A DNA stretch of 64,000 nt. Origin: Flavobacteriaceae bacterium UBA3611. Lineage in GTDB: Bacteria > Bacteroidota > Bacteroidia > Flavobacteriales > Flavobacteriaceae. This document shows, piece by piece, positions 44,104-52,814 of the stretch. A program made the translations under genes and the position numbers. Each line of letters begins with the position of its first letter. Within the stretch, counting starts at the first letter, position 1. The notes under the pieces were generated by a model that saw only the letters and a program-made list of their open reading frames with translations, did not search any database and was not told where the DNA came from. The stretch covers positions 62,001 to 126,000 of the forward strand of contig DFLU01000004.1 in the NCBI GenBank assembly GCA_002375495.1, read 5' to 3'.

Positions 44104-45261
44104 TTACTGCCTACCCTCGTCCATTTTTTTTGCGCGCTCTTGGTTTTTTTTCAGTAATTCGGTTTGCCTTTTATTTTTATCTCGTTCTCTACCTTTTTCC
44201 AGCGCTACTGCTTTGTAAACGCTGCGTAGAAAACGCTCAGTGGTGATAAACCCGTCTCCATAGCCTTTTTCATCAAACAATTCACTAAAATTTCGCATTT
44301 CGGCTACTTGGTCTTCAGTTTTGTTCATCATGTATTCTACAACCACCTTGTCATAGAAAATTTTCATCATGCGGCGCATTTCAATAACATCGGCTCTGTT
44401 TGCTAAATTTCCGTGTCCAGGAATTATTACAGTCTCGTCGTTTGCACGATTCATGATGGTTGTAAGTCCACGCTGGTATCCTTCGTAACTACCTCCATTT
44501 TCAAAATCGATAAAAGGGTACATTCCATTCACAAAGGCATCACCTGTATGAATTACGTTGCTCTTCGGAAAATAAACCATAATATCACCCTTGGTATGTG
44601 CATTCGGGATGTGAAATAATTTTATTTCTTCGTCATTATAGTGAAACAACATATCGTCTTGGAATGAAATGGCTGGTAATTGCTCGTAATCTATTTCCAT
44701 GTTTTCTTGAGCCTGCTCTCGAATTCTGATCATCAGCTCTTCTTTGGTTTCCTCCATGGCAGCTAATTTTTCTCCGCTGCCAGATATGCCTTTGGCTTCA
44801 TCAATACTTTTTTCAAGATCAGCCAATGCTTGTTGCTCGGCTGTTTTATACATTTTGGAAAGCATGATATCCCTTGTGTTCTCATGGGCCAAAATAGTAG
44901 CCCCTTTTCGCTTAAAGTTTTTATTACCACCAGTATGATCGCCATGTGCGTGGGTATTTATGACAAATTCTAACGGTAGATCAGTTTCTTTTGCAATGGC
45001 TTCTAGTATCGATTCTGAAATATTCTCAAATTGGGTGTCAATCATCAGCACGCCATCTATCCCGTGATGAACGGCAATATTACCGCCCATTCCTTTGAGC
45101 ATAAAAATATTATCTGTGACAGGGTAGGTGCCTGGCCTGTTTTTGGCTTTCTCTTCTGCTTTTTTAGTTAGTTCTGGATCATTTCCTATTTCTTCATCGG
45201 TCTGTGCAAACGAAAATGTGCATATAAATAGGGCGATTACAAGTGCGAAATTTAATTTCAT
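44104..45261 (-). CDS. Secreted metallo-beta-lactamase-fold hydrolase
   Basis: 385 residues from ATG 45261; an upstream in-frame ATG would add nine residues before the signal peptide. Signal peptide 1-19 (FALVIALFICTFSFAQ). The MBL zinc motif THAHGDH (103-109, His104, His106, Asp108, His109) is complete. Later metal-site segments include NAHTKGD and IPGHGNLANR. An inserted helical region (~135-190) and a basic C-terminal tail rich in Arg/Lys distinguish it from true beta-lactamases. Periplasmic hydrolase of unknown substrate. It is transcribed opposite to remB and ctaB. Confidence 0.87.
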   Translation of the reverse strand: MKLNFALVIALFICTFSFAQTDEEIGNDPELTKKAEEKAKNRPGTYPVTDNIFMLKGMGGNIAVHHGIDGVLMIDTQFENISESILEAIAKETDLPLEFVINTHAHGDHTGGNKNFKRKGATILAHENTRDIMLSKMYKTAEQQALADLEKSIDEAKGISGSGEKLAAMEETKEELMIRIREQAQENMEIDYEQLPAISFQDDMLFHYNDEEIKLFHIPNAHTKGDIMVYFPKSNVIHTGDAFVNGMYPFIDFENGGSYEGYQRGLTTIMNRANDETVIIPGHGNLANRADVIEMRRMMKIFYDKVVVEYMMNKTEDQVAEMRNFSELFDEKGYGDGFITTERFLRSVYKAVALEKGRERDKNKRQTELLKKNQERAKKMDEGRQ

Positions 45262-45333
45262 TATATCATGATTTAATTGAGGGCTCAAAATAATAAAAAA
45301 ACCGTTTGTTCATGCAAGTATATGGTATTTATA

Positions 45334-45364
45334 TTGTGAAAAATAGGTGGTTCACGTATCTTTG
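45334..45364 (+). promoter_or_regulatory. ctaB promoter (TTG, 20 nt, TATCTTTG)
   Basis: TTG at 45334-45336 and TATCTTTG at 45357-45364 match the Bacteroidetes consensus in sequence and spacing. The predicted transcript start near 45370 leaves a leader of under 20 nt before the TTG start at 45388. Confidence 0.7.
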
Positions 45365-45387
45365 CAGCGTTTTAAAACGAACTCATT

Positions 45388-46281
45388 TTGGCAGTTACCC
45401 AAACTTCTTCATTGCCTGTTTCTATCGTTAGGAATTTCACCGAAATTACAAAGATGCGCCTTTCCGTAAGTGTCGTATTTTCTTCGGTGGCTGGTTACTT
45501 GTTAGGAGCCGAAAGTATCGACTTTTTTCAATTGCTGCTTCTTTGTGTAGGAGGATACTGTATGGTTGGGGCCAGCAACGTTTTTAACCAGATCATCGAA
45601 CGCGATTTAGACGCTTTAATGGAACGAACCAAAAATAGGCCTATCCCAGCAGGACGGCTTGGGGTAACTCCAGCCTTTATATTGGCCAGCGTCCTTACGC
45701 TGATTGGTATTGTGGTGTTGTATATTATAAATCCGCAAACGGCGATGTTCGGGGCCATTTCTATTTTCATGTATGTGAGTTTGTATACTCCGCTAAAAAC
45801 ACGTACGCCACTTTCAGTATTTGTGGGAGCCTTTCCGGGGGCTATTCCATTTATGTTGGGCTGGGTAGCGGCTACAAACGATTTTGGTATCGAACCGGGT
45901 ACTTTGTTTATGATTCAGTTTTTCTGGCAGTTTCCCCACTTTTGGGCAATTGGTTGGTTTTTGTTCGAAGACTATAAACGGGGAGGCTTTTTTATGCTTC
46001 CCAATGGGAAACGCGACAAAGGAACTGCCATACAAGTAATTTTATACAGTATCTGGACGGTGCTCGCATCGCTTATTCCTGCAGTTGGGGTAACTGGCAG
46101 ATTGTATATCACGCCTATTTCAGCAGTATTGGTGGGAGGTCTGGGAATCTGGCTCATTTATTATGCGTTTCGCTTGTTTAAGAAAAAAACCGACGTGGCG
46201 GCACGTCAACTTATGCTCGTAAGTGTAAGTTATATCACCTTGCTTCAGATTATTTATGTAGCAGATAAGTTTATTAGATAA
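45388..46281 (+). CDS. ctaB: Protoheme IX farnesyltransferase (heme o synthase)
   Basis: 297 residues from TTG 45388; no ATG or GTG lies upstream between the promoter and the gene, and the first internal ATG (residue 23) would clip the conserved first segment. UbiA-type prenyltransferase motifs: NQIIERDLDALMERTKNRP (catalytic Asp-rich) and the second FEDYKRGGFFMLP region. About eight membrane helices. It attaches farnesyl to heme b to make heme O, the precursor of heme A for the aa3 oxidase encoded by coxBA. First gene of the oxidase assembly cluster. Confidence 0.95.
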   Translation: MAVTQTSSLPVSIVRNFTEITKMRLSVSVVFSSVAGYLLGAESIDFFQLLLLCVGGYCMVGASNVFNQIIERDLDALMERTKNRPIPAGRLGVTPAFILASVLTLIGIVVLYIINPQTAMFGAISIFMYVSLYTPLKTRTPLSVFVGAFPGAIPFMLGWVAATNDFGIEPGTLFMIQFFWQFPHFWAIGWFLFEDYKRGGFFMLPNGKRDKGTAIQVILYSIWTVLASLIPAVGVTGRLYITPISAVLVGGLGIWLIYYAFRLFKKKTDVAARQLMLVSVSYITLLQIIYVADKFIR

Positions 46282-46340
46282 CAACTATTTCAGAAGAGCA
46301 ACTTGGGAAATAGCTGCTTTTCCAAAGGAAAAATTAAATA

Positions 46341-46922
46341 ATGGCAAATTATACAGAAGGTACAGAAAGGCAAAAACTCATCAGAGCAAAAAAAATGATG
46401 CTCTGGTTTGGAATTATCAGTCTTTCTATGAGTTTTGCGGGTCTTACAAGTGCTTATGTAGTAAGTAAGGAGCGCCCCGATTGGTTAACAGATTTCCAAA
46501 TCCCCAACGCATTTTACATCAGCCTTGTGCTCATTCTGGTGAGCAGTCTTACTGTACATCTGGCAAAACAAAAAATAAAAAAGGGTATTCATGGTGCAGG
46601 GATGGCGCTCTTGGTCATTACGCTTTTACTCGGATTAGGTTTTATAGCCTTTCAATTTGTAGGGTTTAACCAAATTGTAGCTGCGGGATATTATTTTACC
46701 GGTAGTGAGAGTACCATTACAACATCATTTTTATATTTAGTGGTGCTGTTGCATGTTGCACACGTAATTGCAGGTCTTATAAGCCTTTTGGTTGTGATTT
46801 TTCAGCATGCCCGTAAAAAGTATTCCAACGGAAATACCCTAGGGGTTGAATTGGCTGCTACTTTTTGGCATTTTGTAGACATACTATGGATTTACCTATT
46901 GTTGTTTATCTATTTTGTTTAA
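46341..46922 (+). CDS. Cytochrome c oxidase subunit III (short form)
   Basis: 193 residues with five helices. The family end ATFWHFVDILWIYLLLFIYF is intact, as is LHVAHVIAGL. Short five-helix subunit III proteins are common in Bacteroidetes oxidases. Subunit III stabilises proton uptake in subunit I. It is followed by a second, longer subunit III gene, so the two may form separate oxidase isoforms or a split subunit. Spacing to ctaB is 59 bases. Confidence 0.92.
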   Translation: MANYTEGTERQKLIRAKKMMLWFGIISLSMSFAGLTSAYVVSKERPDWLTDFQIPNAFYISLVLILVSSLTVHLAKQKIKKGIHGAGMALLVITLLLGLGFIAFQFVGFNQIVAAGYYFTGSESTITTSFLYLVVLLHVAHVIAGLISLLVVIFQHARKKYSNGNTLGVELAATFWHFVDILWIYLLLFIYFV

Positions 46923-47024
46923 AAAAGATCGACCATGCCCCACGATGATTTGTGATGGGAGAAGCGATTACTTTAGGATGAATATAAATTGATACTTGAA
47001 GTTTCGTTAAATAAATATTAATCG

Positions 47025-47032
47025 TATTTTTG
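47025..47032 (+). promoter_or_regulatory. Predicted -7 element before the long subunit III gene
   Basis: TATTTTTG matches TAnnTTTG and lies 27 bases before the ATG at 47060. No TTG at the expected distance, so moderate. Confidence 0.45.
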
Positions 47033-47059
47033 ACACCGAATTAACACCAACTACTTTCT

Positions 47060-48040
47060 ATGGACACTACTGTTGCAAAAACAGGAACCGAAGGAAAAAC
47101 CTGGGGCGGAGGGAACAAACCGCTAAATGCCAGCTATGGTAAGATGATGATGTGGTTTTTCATCGTATCTGATGCATTGACCTTCTCGGGCTTTATTGCC
47201 GCATACGGTTTTTCTAGATTCAAATTTATTGACGCTTGGCCCATCGCAGATGAGGTATTTACGCACGTTCCATTCTTACATGGCGTTCCAGCGCCCATGT
47301 ACTACGTGGCATTCATGACCTTTATATTAATCTTCTCGTCGGTGACTATGGTATTGGCGGTAGATGCAGGACATAAAATGCAGCAGAAGAAAGTGATTTG
47401 GTACATGTTTTTTACCATCATTGGAGGAGCAATTTTTGTGGGCTCACAAGCTTGGGAATGGGCTACCTTTATTAAAGGTGATTATGGTGCTGTAGAGACC
47501 AAAGGTGGAAAAATTATCCAATTCTTAGATACTGAAGGGAAACGAGTGGCAATAGCAGATTTTGCTGAAAAAATTCCAACAGCCCGTAACGTACATGAAG
47601 AAAGCAATGGAGTTTGGTACGAAGCCGAAGAAACCCAAACTACCTTCTCTTTTGAAGAAGTAAAAGCTGGATTCTTAGCAAACGACAATCTCTTGGTACG
47701 AACCCAATATTATGACGAAAACGGAGAACCTACTGTGTTAAGTCGTGAGGAGTCTATCGAAAAAATTGTAAATGACGGGAAATTAGTTGTAGAAGGTGCG
47801 AACCTAAAACACAATGAATACGGGCATCCGCTATTCGCAGATTTCTTCTTTTTTATTACCGGTTTTCACGGTTTCCACGTATTAACGGGAGTACTCATCA
47901 ATATCATCATATTCTTTAATGTCATCATAGGTACCTATGAGCGTAGAGGAAGTTATGAAATGGTTGAAAAAGTTGGACTGTATTGGCACTTTGTAGATTT
48001 AGTTTGGGTATTCGTATTTACCTTTTTCTATCTCGTTTAA
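47060..48040 (+). CDS. Cytochrome c oxidase subunit III (long form with soluble insertion)
   Basis: 326 residues. Helices flank a hydrophilic insertion of about 110 residues (~140-255) between the WEWATFIKG segment and the HPLFADFFFFITGFHGFHVLTG helix. The neighbouring short subunit III lacks this insertion. The C-terminal YWHFVDLVWVFVFTFFYL is standard. The inserted part is acidic and contains NGVWYEAEETQTTF; it would form a domain outside the membrane. Function of the domain unknown; similar long forms occur in Bacteroidetes. 39 bases to the subunit IV gene. Confidence 0.92.
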   Translation: MDTTVAKTGTEGKTWGGGNKPLNASYGKMMMWFFIVSDALTFSGFIAAYGFSRFKFIDAWPIADEVFTHVPFLHGVPAPMYYVAFMTFILIFSSVTMVLAVDAGHKMQQKKVIWYMFFTIIGGAIFVGSQAWEWATFIKGDYGAVETKGGKIIQFLDTEGKRVAIADFAEKIPTARNVHEESNGVWYEAEETQTTFSFEEVKAGFLANDNLLVRTQYYDENGEPTVLSREESIEKIVNDGKLVVEGANLKHNEYGHPLFADFFFFITGFHGFHVLTGVLINIIIFFNVIIGTYERRGSYEMVEKVGLYWHFVDLVWVFVFTFFYLV

Positions 48041-48079
48041 ATTAAATAGTAAGTCTGAAATATTAAAGACTCAAAAACA

Positions 48080-48463
48080 ATGGCACACGAACATAAATTA
48101 GCAATATTTAGAGGAACGCTGAAGTTTAAAAGCAACATCGCCAAGATATGGGGCGTGTTTGTTTTTCTCTCTATTGTTACGATCATAGAAGTAGCACTGG
48201 GTATCCTTAAGCCTGAATTTTTATTGGAGAACCGCTTTTTGGCAATGAAATATCTGAACTGGATTTTCATTATTCTGACCCTAGTAAAAGCATATTACAT
48301 TACGTGGGACTTTATGCACATGCGAGACGAAAAGAGCTCGTTGCGCCGTGCTGTAGTATGGACAGGCGTGTTTCTGATCTGTTACCTGATTTTGATACTA
48401 CTTATCGAAGGAGATTATATTTACGAAGTATATAAAAGCAATTACGTAAAATTCGATTTTTAA
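48080..48463 (+). CDS. Cytochrome c oxidase subunit IV family protein
   Basis: 127 residues, three membrane helices (about 25-45, 53-75, 89-110). The conserved LAMKYLNWIFIILTLVKAYY and TWDFMHMRDEK match the prokaryotic subunit IV/CtaF family. Small structural subunit that completes the subunit I-II-III-IV set. A terminator follows. Confidence 0.9.
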   Translation: MAHEHKLAIFRGTLKFKSNIAKIWGVFVFLSIVTIIEVALGILKPEFLLENRFLAMKYLNWIFIILTLVKAYYITWDFMHMRDEKSSLRRAVVWTGVFLICYLILILLIEGDYIYEVYKSNYVKFDF

Positions 48464-48484
48464 CCATCGATTAAATATTATAGA

Positions 48485-48513
48485 AAAACCCGACAGTATT
48501 GTTGGGTTTTTTT
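48485..48513 (+). terminator. Rho-independent terminator after subunit IV
   Basis: AAAACCCGACA pairs with TGTTGGGTTTT (one G-U pair) around GTAT, followed by TTT. Confidence 0.88.
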
Positions 48514-48524
48514 ATGGTTAAAAG

Positions 48525-48555
48525 TTGTTCAACCTCTCTTTGGAGCGTATTTTTG
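48525..48555 (+). promoter_or_regulatory. Promoter of the SCO-DUF420 unit (TTG, 20 nt, TATTTTTG)
   Basis: TTG at 48525-48527 and TATTTTTG at 48548-48555 give a full consensus match 57 bases before the ATG at 48612, immediately after the terminator of the preceding unit. It shows that the assembly genes form their own unit. Confidence 0.7.
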
Positions 48556-48611
48556 CAAAGTGTTACTTCAATTCGTTTTAGAAGCCATAACACTCATTAT
48601 TTGAATGCCCT

Positions 48612-49256
48612 ATGAAGAAGTATTTGGTACTTAGTATTCTTTTCCTGTTACCCATATCGGTATATCTTTTTTTTGCCACGGGTGTCAACAATTTTGTAAA
48701 ACTACCTACCCTTACCGAAAATGTTCAAGAACTACATCGGTTTGTCGATAGTGATGGAGCACCCATTATCCTAGAAGATAGAATTACGGTGTTGGTGTTC
48801 TTCGGAAATGAGCTAGAAGCGAGAAAAGCAAATGCATTTAACCTCGCCCATAAAATTTACAAGAAAAACCATCAATTTGAAGAATTTCAATTTGTAACAT
48901 TGATTACCTCAGACCAAGTTGACGAGGCTGTGGCCCTTAAAGACGAACTTGCCGAAATTGAAAACCCCCAAGATTGGAAGTTCGCCGTGGGAACTGCGGA
49001 AGCCATACAAGATGTTTTTTTTTCGTTGAGGTCTGATGGAGCCCTCAATGAAAATTTTGCTACAGACTATGTGTTTATTATCGATAAACAACGAAACCTT
49101 CGCGGGCGAACTGATGATGAAGACGTGGGCATGCTCTATGGCTACGATGCTTCAAATTACGCCGAGATCAATAATAAAATGAGCGACGATATTAAAGTAG
49201 TGCTGGCTGAATATCGCTTGGCGCTCAAAAAATACAAAGCAGATAGAGAAATCTAA
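48612..49256 (+). CDS. Membrane-anchored thioredoxin-fold-like protein of the oxidase cluster (no CxxC)
   Basis: 214 residues. The N-terminal hydrophobic stretch (about 4-23, VLSILFLLPISVYLFFATG) acts as a signal anchor. The rest reads like a thioredoxin fold (ITVLVFFGNELEARKANAF, TDYVFIIDKQRNLRGRTDDED), but no CxxC or CxxxC is present. The terminal domain layout resembles the SCO protein next to it without the copper ligands. Seven bases from the SCO gene. A scaffold or partner role in copper insertion is plausible but unproven. Confidence 0.78.
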   Translation: MKKYLVLSILFLLPISVYLFFATGVNNFVKLPTLTENVQELHRFVDSDGAPIILEDRITVLVFFGNELEARKANAFNLAHKIYKKNHQFEEFQFVTLITSDQVDEAVALKDELAEIENPQDWKFAVGTAEAIQDVFFSLRSDGALNENFATDYVFIIDKQRNLRGRTDDEDVGMLYGYDASNYAEINNKMSDDIKVVLAEYRLALKKYKADREI

Positions 49257-49263
49257 ACCTGAT

Positions 49264-49947
49264 ATGAAAAAACAGAACTATTCGTATATCGGAATATCTT
49301 TCATCATCTTACTCTTCGGAATCATTTTTATTCCGAAGATTTTAAACCGTATCAACAATGACGGAGTGGTAGATAAAGACCGCCATCATCTAGAACGAAA
49401 CGATACGCAGAATGATACACTGGCTTTTATAGGAAATAAAAAAGTTCCAGCCTTTCAGTTTGCAAACCAAAACGGTGATAGCATATCAAATGCAGACTAC
49501 AAAGGCAAGGTGTATGTGGTTGAATTCTTCTTTAGTACGTGTCAGGATATTTGCCCCGTAATGAACCAAAACATGCAAAAGGTTGCTAAAGCATATCCAG
49601 GCGAAAACGTTGGCATCGCATCTATCAGTATAGACCCAACTTACGACACGCCAGAAGTTTTAAAGGATTATGCCCAAGCATACGGAATTACCCATCCGAA
49701 CTGGAATTTTCTAACGGGAAATAAAGAAGAAATATTTCAACTTTCAAACGAAGGATTTAATTTGTATGCTGCCGAAGGTATGGACGAAGAAGACCAGTTT
49801 CAACATTCGGGCTATTTCGCACTTATCGACCAAGAAGGGAACATTAGATCCCGAATTGATGAAAACGGAAACCCGATTATCTATTACGACGGTCTGTCTG
49901 AAGAAGGAGTGCAAATGCTTATAGAAGATATTGAAAAACTATTATGA
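49264..49947 (+). CDS. SCO1/SenC-family copper chaperone
   Basis: 227 residues. An N-terminal anchor helix (about 5-27) is followed by a thioredoxin-like domain with CQDICPVMNQNM (copper-binding CxxxC) and a later His in FQHSGYFALID, giving the C-C-H copper site. SCO proteins deliver copper to or reduce the CuA centre of subunit II, whose gene (coxB) is at 20.5 kb. Ends with a four-base overlap (ATGA) with the DUF420 gene. Confidence 0.94.
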   Translation: MKKQNYSYIGISFIILLFGIIFIPKILNRINNDGVVDKDRHHLERNDTQNDTLAFIGNKKVPAFQFANQNGDSISNADYKGKVYVVEFFFSTCQDICPVMNQNMQKVAKAYPGENVGIASISIDPTYDTPEVLKDYAQAYGITHPNWNFLTGNKEEIFQLSNEGFNLYAAEGMDEEDQFQHSGYFALIDQEGNIRSRIDENGNPIIYYDGLSEEGVQMLIEDIEKLL

Positions 49948-50474
49948 ATACAACCAAAAACACCGTAGCTAAAAAATATACCATTTGGATTTGGATATTG
50001 TCTATCGCCATTCCAATCGCCGTAGCTGTGTTATTCACCATCCGAATCCCGGGTGTAGAACGCCTCGGATTTTTGCCACCGATCTATGCCTCGATTAATG
50101 CACTCACAGCATTGTTGCTCATCGTTGCCGTAATCATGGTTAGAAATGGTAAACTTAAGATTCATGAAAACATCATGAAAACCTGTATTGTACTTTCGGT
50201 TTTATTTTTGGTGATGTATGTTGCCTATCACATGACTTCAGATGCAACTCCGTATGGTGGAGAAGGTGCCCTGCGGTATGTATATTTCTTTATACTAATC
50301 AGTCATATAGCATTGTCTATTGGGGTTATTCCATTTGTGTTAATTACGTACGTAAGAGCTATCACAGGAAACTTTCCGCAGCATAAAAAAATAGCACGTA
50401 TTACATTTCCACTGTGGTTATATGTCGCAATCACTGGTGTGGTGGTTTACTTAATGATTTCACCTTATTACTAA
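49944..50474 (+). CDS. DUF420 membrane protein (CtaG-like oxidase assembly family)
   Basis: 176 residues with five predicted helices (about 11-31, 44-65, 79-98, 113-135, 152-172). Family signs are LPPIYASINALTALLLI, HENIMKTCIVLSVLFLVMY and ISHIALSIGVIPFVL. DUF420 genes typically lie beside SCO and cox genes and are thought to help cytochrome oxidase assembly. It shares ATGA with the SCO gene and one base with the next small gene, so it is translationally coupled to both. Confidence 0.9.
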   Translation: MNTTKNTVAKKYTIWIWILSIAIPIAVAVLFTIRIPGVERLGFLPPIYASINALTALLLIVAVIMVRNGKLKIHENIMKTCIVLSVLFLVMYVAYHMTSDATPYGGEGALRYVYFFILISHIALSIGVIPFVLITYVRAITGNFPQHKKIARITFPLWLYVAITGVVVYLMISPYY

Positions 50475-50704
50475 TGTATAAAAAGATAGTTATCATGTTT
50501 GTCCTTTTGGTGCTGGTTTCCCTTCCAGCTGACGCCCAATGTGCCATGTGCCGCGCTGTGCTGGAAAGTGAAGAGGGTGGGGCTGCCGCTAAAGGCATTA
50601 ACAACGGAATTCTCTACTTGATGTTAATTCCGTACGTGCTTATCGGCGGCATCGGATATGCGATTTACAGAATGAGACAAAAGGCAAAAGCAGAAGATAA
50701 TTAA
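50474..50704 (+). CDS. Small secreted or anchored CxxC membrane protein of the oxidase cluster
   Basis: 76 residues from ATG 50474, one base overlapping the DUF420 stop; a longer reading from 50414 lies inside DUF420 and lacks a signal peptide. The signal sequence MYKKIVIMFVLLVLVSLPADA is followed at once by QCAMCRAVLESEEGG and then one membrane helix (about 47-66). After cleavage, the CAMC pair would stand at the extracytoplasmic N-terminus. I recognise no named family, although similar short ORFs accompany SCO/DUF420 in Bacteroidetes. A metal or thiol-exchange role is inferred from context. Confidence 0.8.
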   Translation: MYKKIVIMFVLLVLVSLPADAQCAMCRAVLESEEGGAAAKGINNGILYLMLIPYVLIGGIGYAIYRMRQKAKAEDN

Positions 50705-50854
50705 CAAAACCTTCACATTTCAACTGTAACAATAGAGAATGTCTAAAGTCTTACTCTATAAAGACTTTCCTTCCAAAATCCCCAGAAGTCTTAACGTTTA
50801 TTTTGCAAAATTCAGTTAAAAAGACTGTTATTTTGCCGTGTTGACATTTGTAAT

Positions 50855-51577
50855 ATGATAGAAATTAAAGATTTACATAAATCATACAAAATGGGGGCCA
50901 ATTCTCTCCATGTGCTTAAAGGCATCAATTTTTCGGTAGAAGAGGGCGAGATGGTTTCCATTATGGGTTCTTCAGGTTCGGGGAAATCTACCTTACTGAA
51001 TATTTTAGGGATGCTCGATGAAGCAGATGAGGGTACCTATCATTTGGATGGAAAACCCATCAAAAACCTAAATGAAAAAATAGCCGCAAAATACCGAAAT
51101 CAGTTTCTGGGCTTTATCTTCCAATCTTTTAATCTCATCAATTATAAAAATGCCTTAGATAATGTGGCGATGCCGTTGTATTATCAAGGTGTTAAACGAA
51201 ATATTCGCACCGAAAAAGCAATGCATTATCTAGAAAAGGTAGGCTTGGCAGATTGGGCCACACATCTACCCAATGAATTGTCGGGTGGTCAGAAACAACG
51301 GGTAGCGATTGCCCGTGCCCTAGCGAGCGACCCCAAAGTGTTGTTGGCAGATGAGCCCACGGGTGCGCTCGATTCAAAAACTTCGTATGAAGTGATGGAA
51401 TTGATACAAGGTATTAACGACGAAGGAAAAACCATTCTTTGTGTTACCCACGAAGACGATATCGCACACATGTGTAAACGCATTGTAAATTTGAAAGATG
51501 GAATCATCATAGACGATAGCAAGGTATCCCAAGTGCGTGCCGCCACGGCATATAAAAAAGCGATTGAGCATGTTTAA
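50855..51577 (+). CDS. MacB/LolD-type ABC transporter ATP-binding protein
   Basis: 240 residues. Walker A GSSGSGKST (38-46), ABC signature ELSGGQKQRVAIARAL (141-156) and Walker B VLLADEPTGALDSKT (162-176) are all canonical. It belongs to the MacB/LolD/FtsE mechanotransmission ATPases. The end overlaps the permease start by eight bases. It drives the export system encoded by the next genes with a TolC outer-membrane channel. Confidence 0.95.
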   Translation: MIEIKDLHKSYKMGANSLHVLKGINFSVEEGEMVSIMGSSGSGKSTLLNILGMLDEADEGTYHLDGKPIKNLNEKIAAKYRNQFLGFIFQSFNLINYKNALDNVAMPLYYQGVKRNIRTEKAMHYLEKVGLADWATHLPNELSGGQKQRVAIARALASDPKVLLADEPTGALDSKTSYEVMELIQGINDEGKTILCVTHEDDIAHMCKRIVNLKDGIIIDDSKVSQVRAATAYKKAIEHV

Positions 51578-52814
51578 TATTGAACGTTGGCAGGAGATTT
51601 TTGAGACCATTCGTAAAAACAAATTACGAACCTTCCTTACGGGTCTTTCGGTGGCTTCCGGAATTTTCATCTTGGTAATCTTACTAGCCATTGGACAAGG
51701 TATGCAAAATGGTGTGGCAAAAGAGTTTGAACAGGATGCTGCCAATCGAATTAGCGTATGGACGGGGGTGACTTCTGAAAGTTTTAAGGGATTAAACCCT
51801 GGGCGTCGCATCCAGATGGATAATACAGATTATGAAATCGCCGAAAAAAAGAATATTGACCAGCTAGAATACAAGTCGGGTGTGTATAGTATTTGGGGAG
51901 GTCTTACTTCCTACGGAAATGAGAACGGTAGCTACAGAATTGAAGGCGTTCGCGGAGATTATCAATTCTTAGAAAATGCTTCTATGGTGACTGGGCGTTT
52001 CATAAACGATAGCGACCTCGATAATTATGAAAAAGTCGCAGTTATTGGAAATCGGGTGTACCAAGATCTTTTCAAACAAAAAAATGCAATAGGTGAATAC
52101 ATTAAAATTACGGGTATTCAATTTAAAGTAGTGGGAGTCTACACAGATCCTGGAGGTGAACGTGAAGAAACACGTATTTTTATTCCACTCACAACGTCAC
52201 AACGTATTTACAACGCCGGAAACGACTTGCGTAGCCTTGTATTTACACTAAAACCCGAAGAAAACTTCGACAAGGCATTGGCAGCTTCTGAAGCGTTTAG
52301 CGCACAACTTGAAACTGACCTAAAAACCAGATATAGCATTTCTCCTACCGATGAACGCGCTGTGAACATCAACAACTCTCTCGAAAATGCAAAGCGCTTC
52401 TATGATTTAATGAATATGATTCGTTGGTTTTTCTGGGGTGTAGGGATTTGCACCATCATTGCGGGTGTAGTGGGTGTAAGTAATATCATGCTCATAATTG
52501 TTAAAGAACGTACCAAAGAAATAGGAATTCGGAAGGCCATAGGGGCACAACCACTTTCTATTATAGGAATGATTTTACACGAGTCTATTTTTGTTACCGC
52601 TATAGCCGGATTCGTGGGGCTCATCTTTAGTTTGTTTTTATTGGAACTCGTAGGGCCTTATATTGAAACCGACTATATCAGGAATCCGTCGGTAGACTTT
52701 GGCGTCGCCATTACCACGGTAATCATTTTGATACTCGCAGGAACATTGGCAGGTTTTTTTCCTGCTAGAAGAGCCGCCAAAATTAAACCCATAGTAGCCT
52801 TGAGAGATGAGTAA
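51570..52814 (+). CDS. MacB-type ABC transporter permease 1
   Basis: 414 residues from ATG 51570; a GTG at 51537 is inside the ATPase gene and is discarded. Layout: N-terminal helix (about 22-42), large periplasmic MacB core domain (~45-275), three C-terminal helices (from ~285). Conserved GVSNIMLIIVKERTKEIGIRKAIGA is the coupling helix. Paralogous to the next permease, with both overlapping by 8 bases, which suggests a heterodimer. It shows no fused ATPase, so the ATP subunit is separate. Confidence 0.93.
   Translation: MFNIERWQEIFETIRKNKLRTFLTGLSVASGIFILVILLAIGQGMQNGVAKEFEQDAANRISVWTGVTSESFKGLNPGRRIQMDNTDYEIAEKKNIDQLEYKSGVYSIWGGLTSYGNENGSYRIEGVRGDYQFLENASMVTGRFINDSDLDNYEKVAVIGNRVYQDLFKQKNAIGEYIKITGIQFKVVGVYTDPGGEREETRIFIPLTTSQRIYNAGNDLRSLVFTLKPEENFDKALAASEAFSAQLETDLKTRYSISPTDERAVNINNSLENAKRFYDLMNMIRWFFWGVGICTIIAGVVGVSNIMLIIVKERTKEIGIRKAIGAQPLSIIGMILHESIFVTAIAGFVGLIFSLFLLELVGPYIETDYIRNPSVDFGVAITTVIILILAGTLAGFFPARRAAKIKPIVALRDE

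Noticed and set aside
44104..45261. Antibiotic-resistance beta-lactamase
   Set aside because: The MBL zinc motif is present, but the inserted helices and basic tail are unlike class B beta-lactamases, and substrate is unknown.
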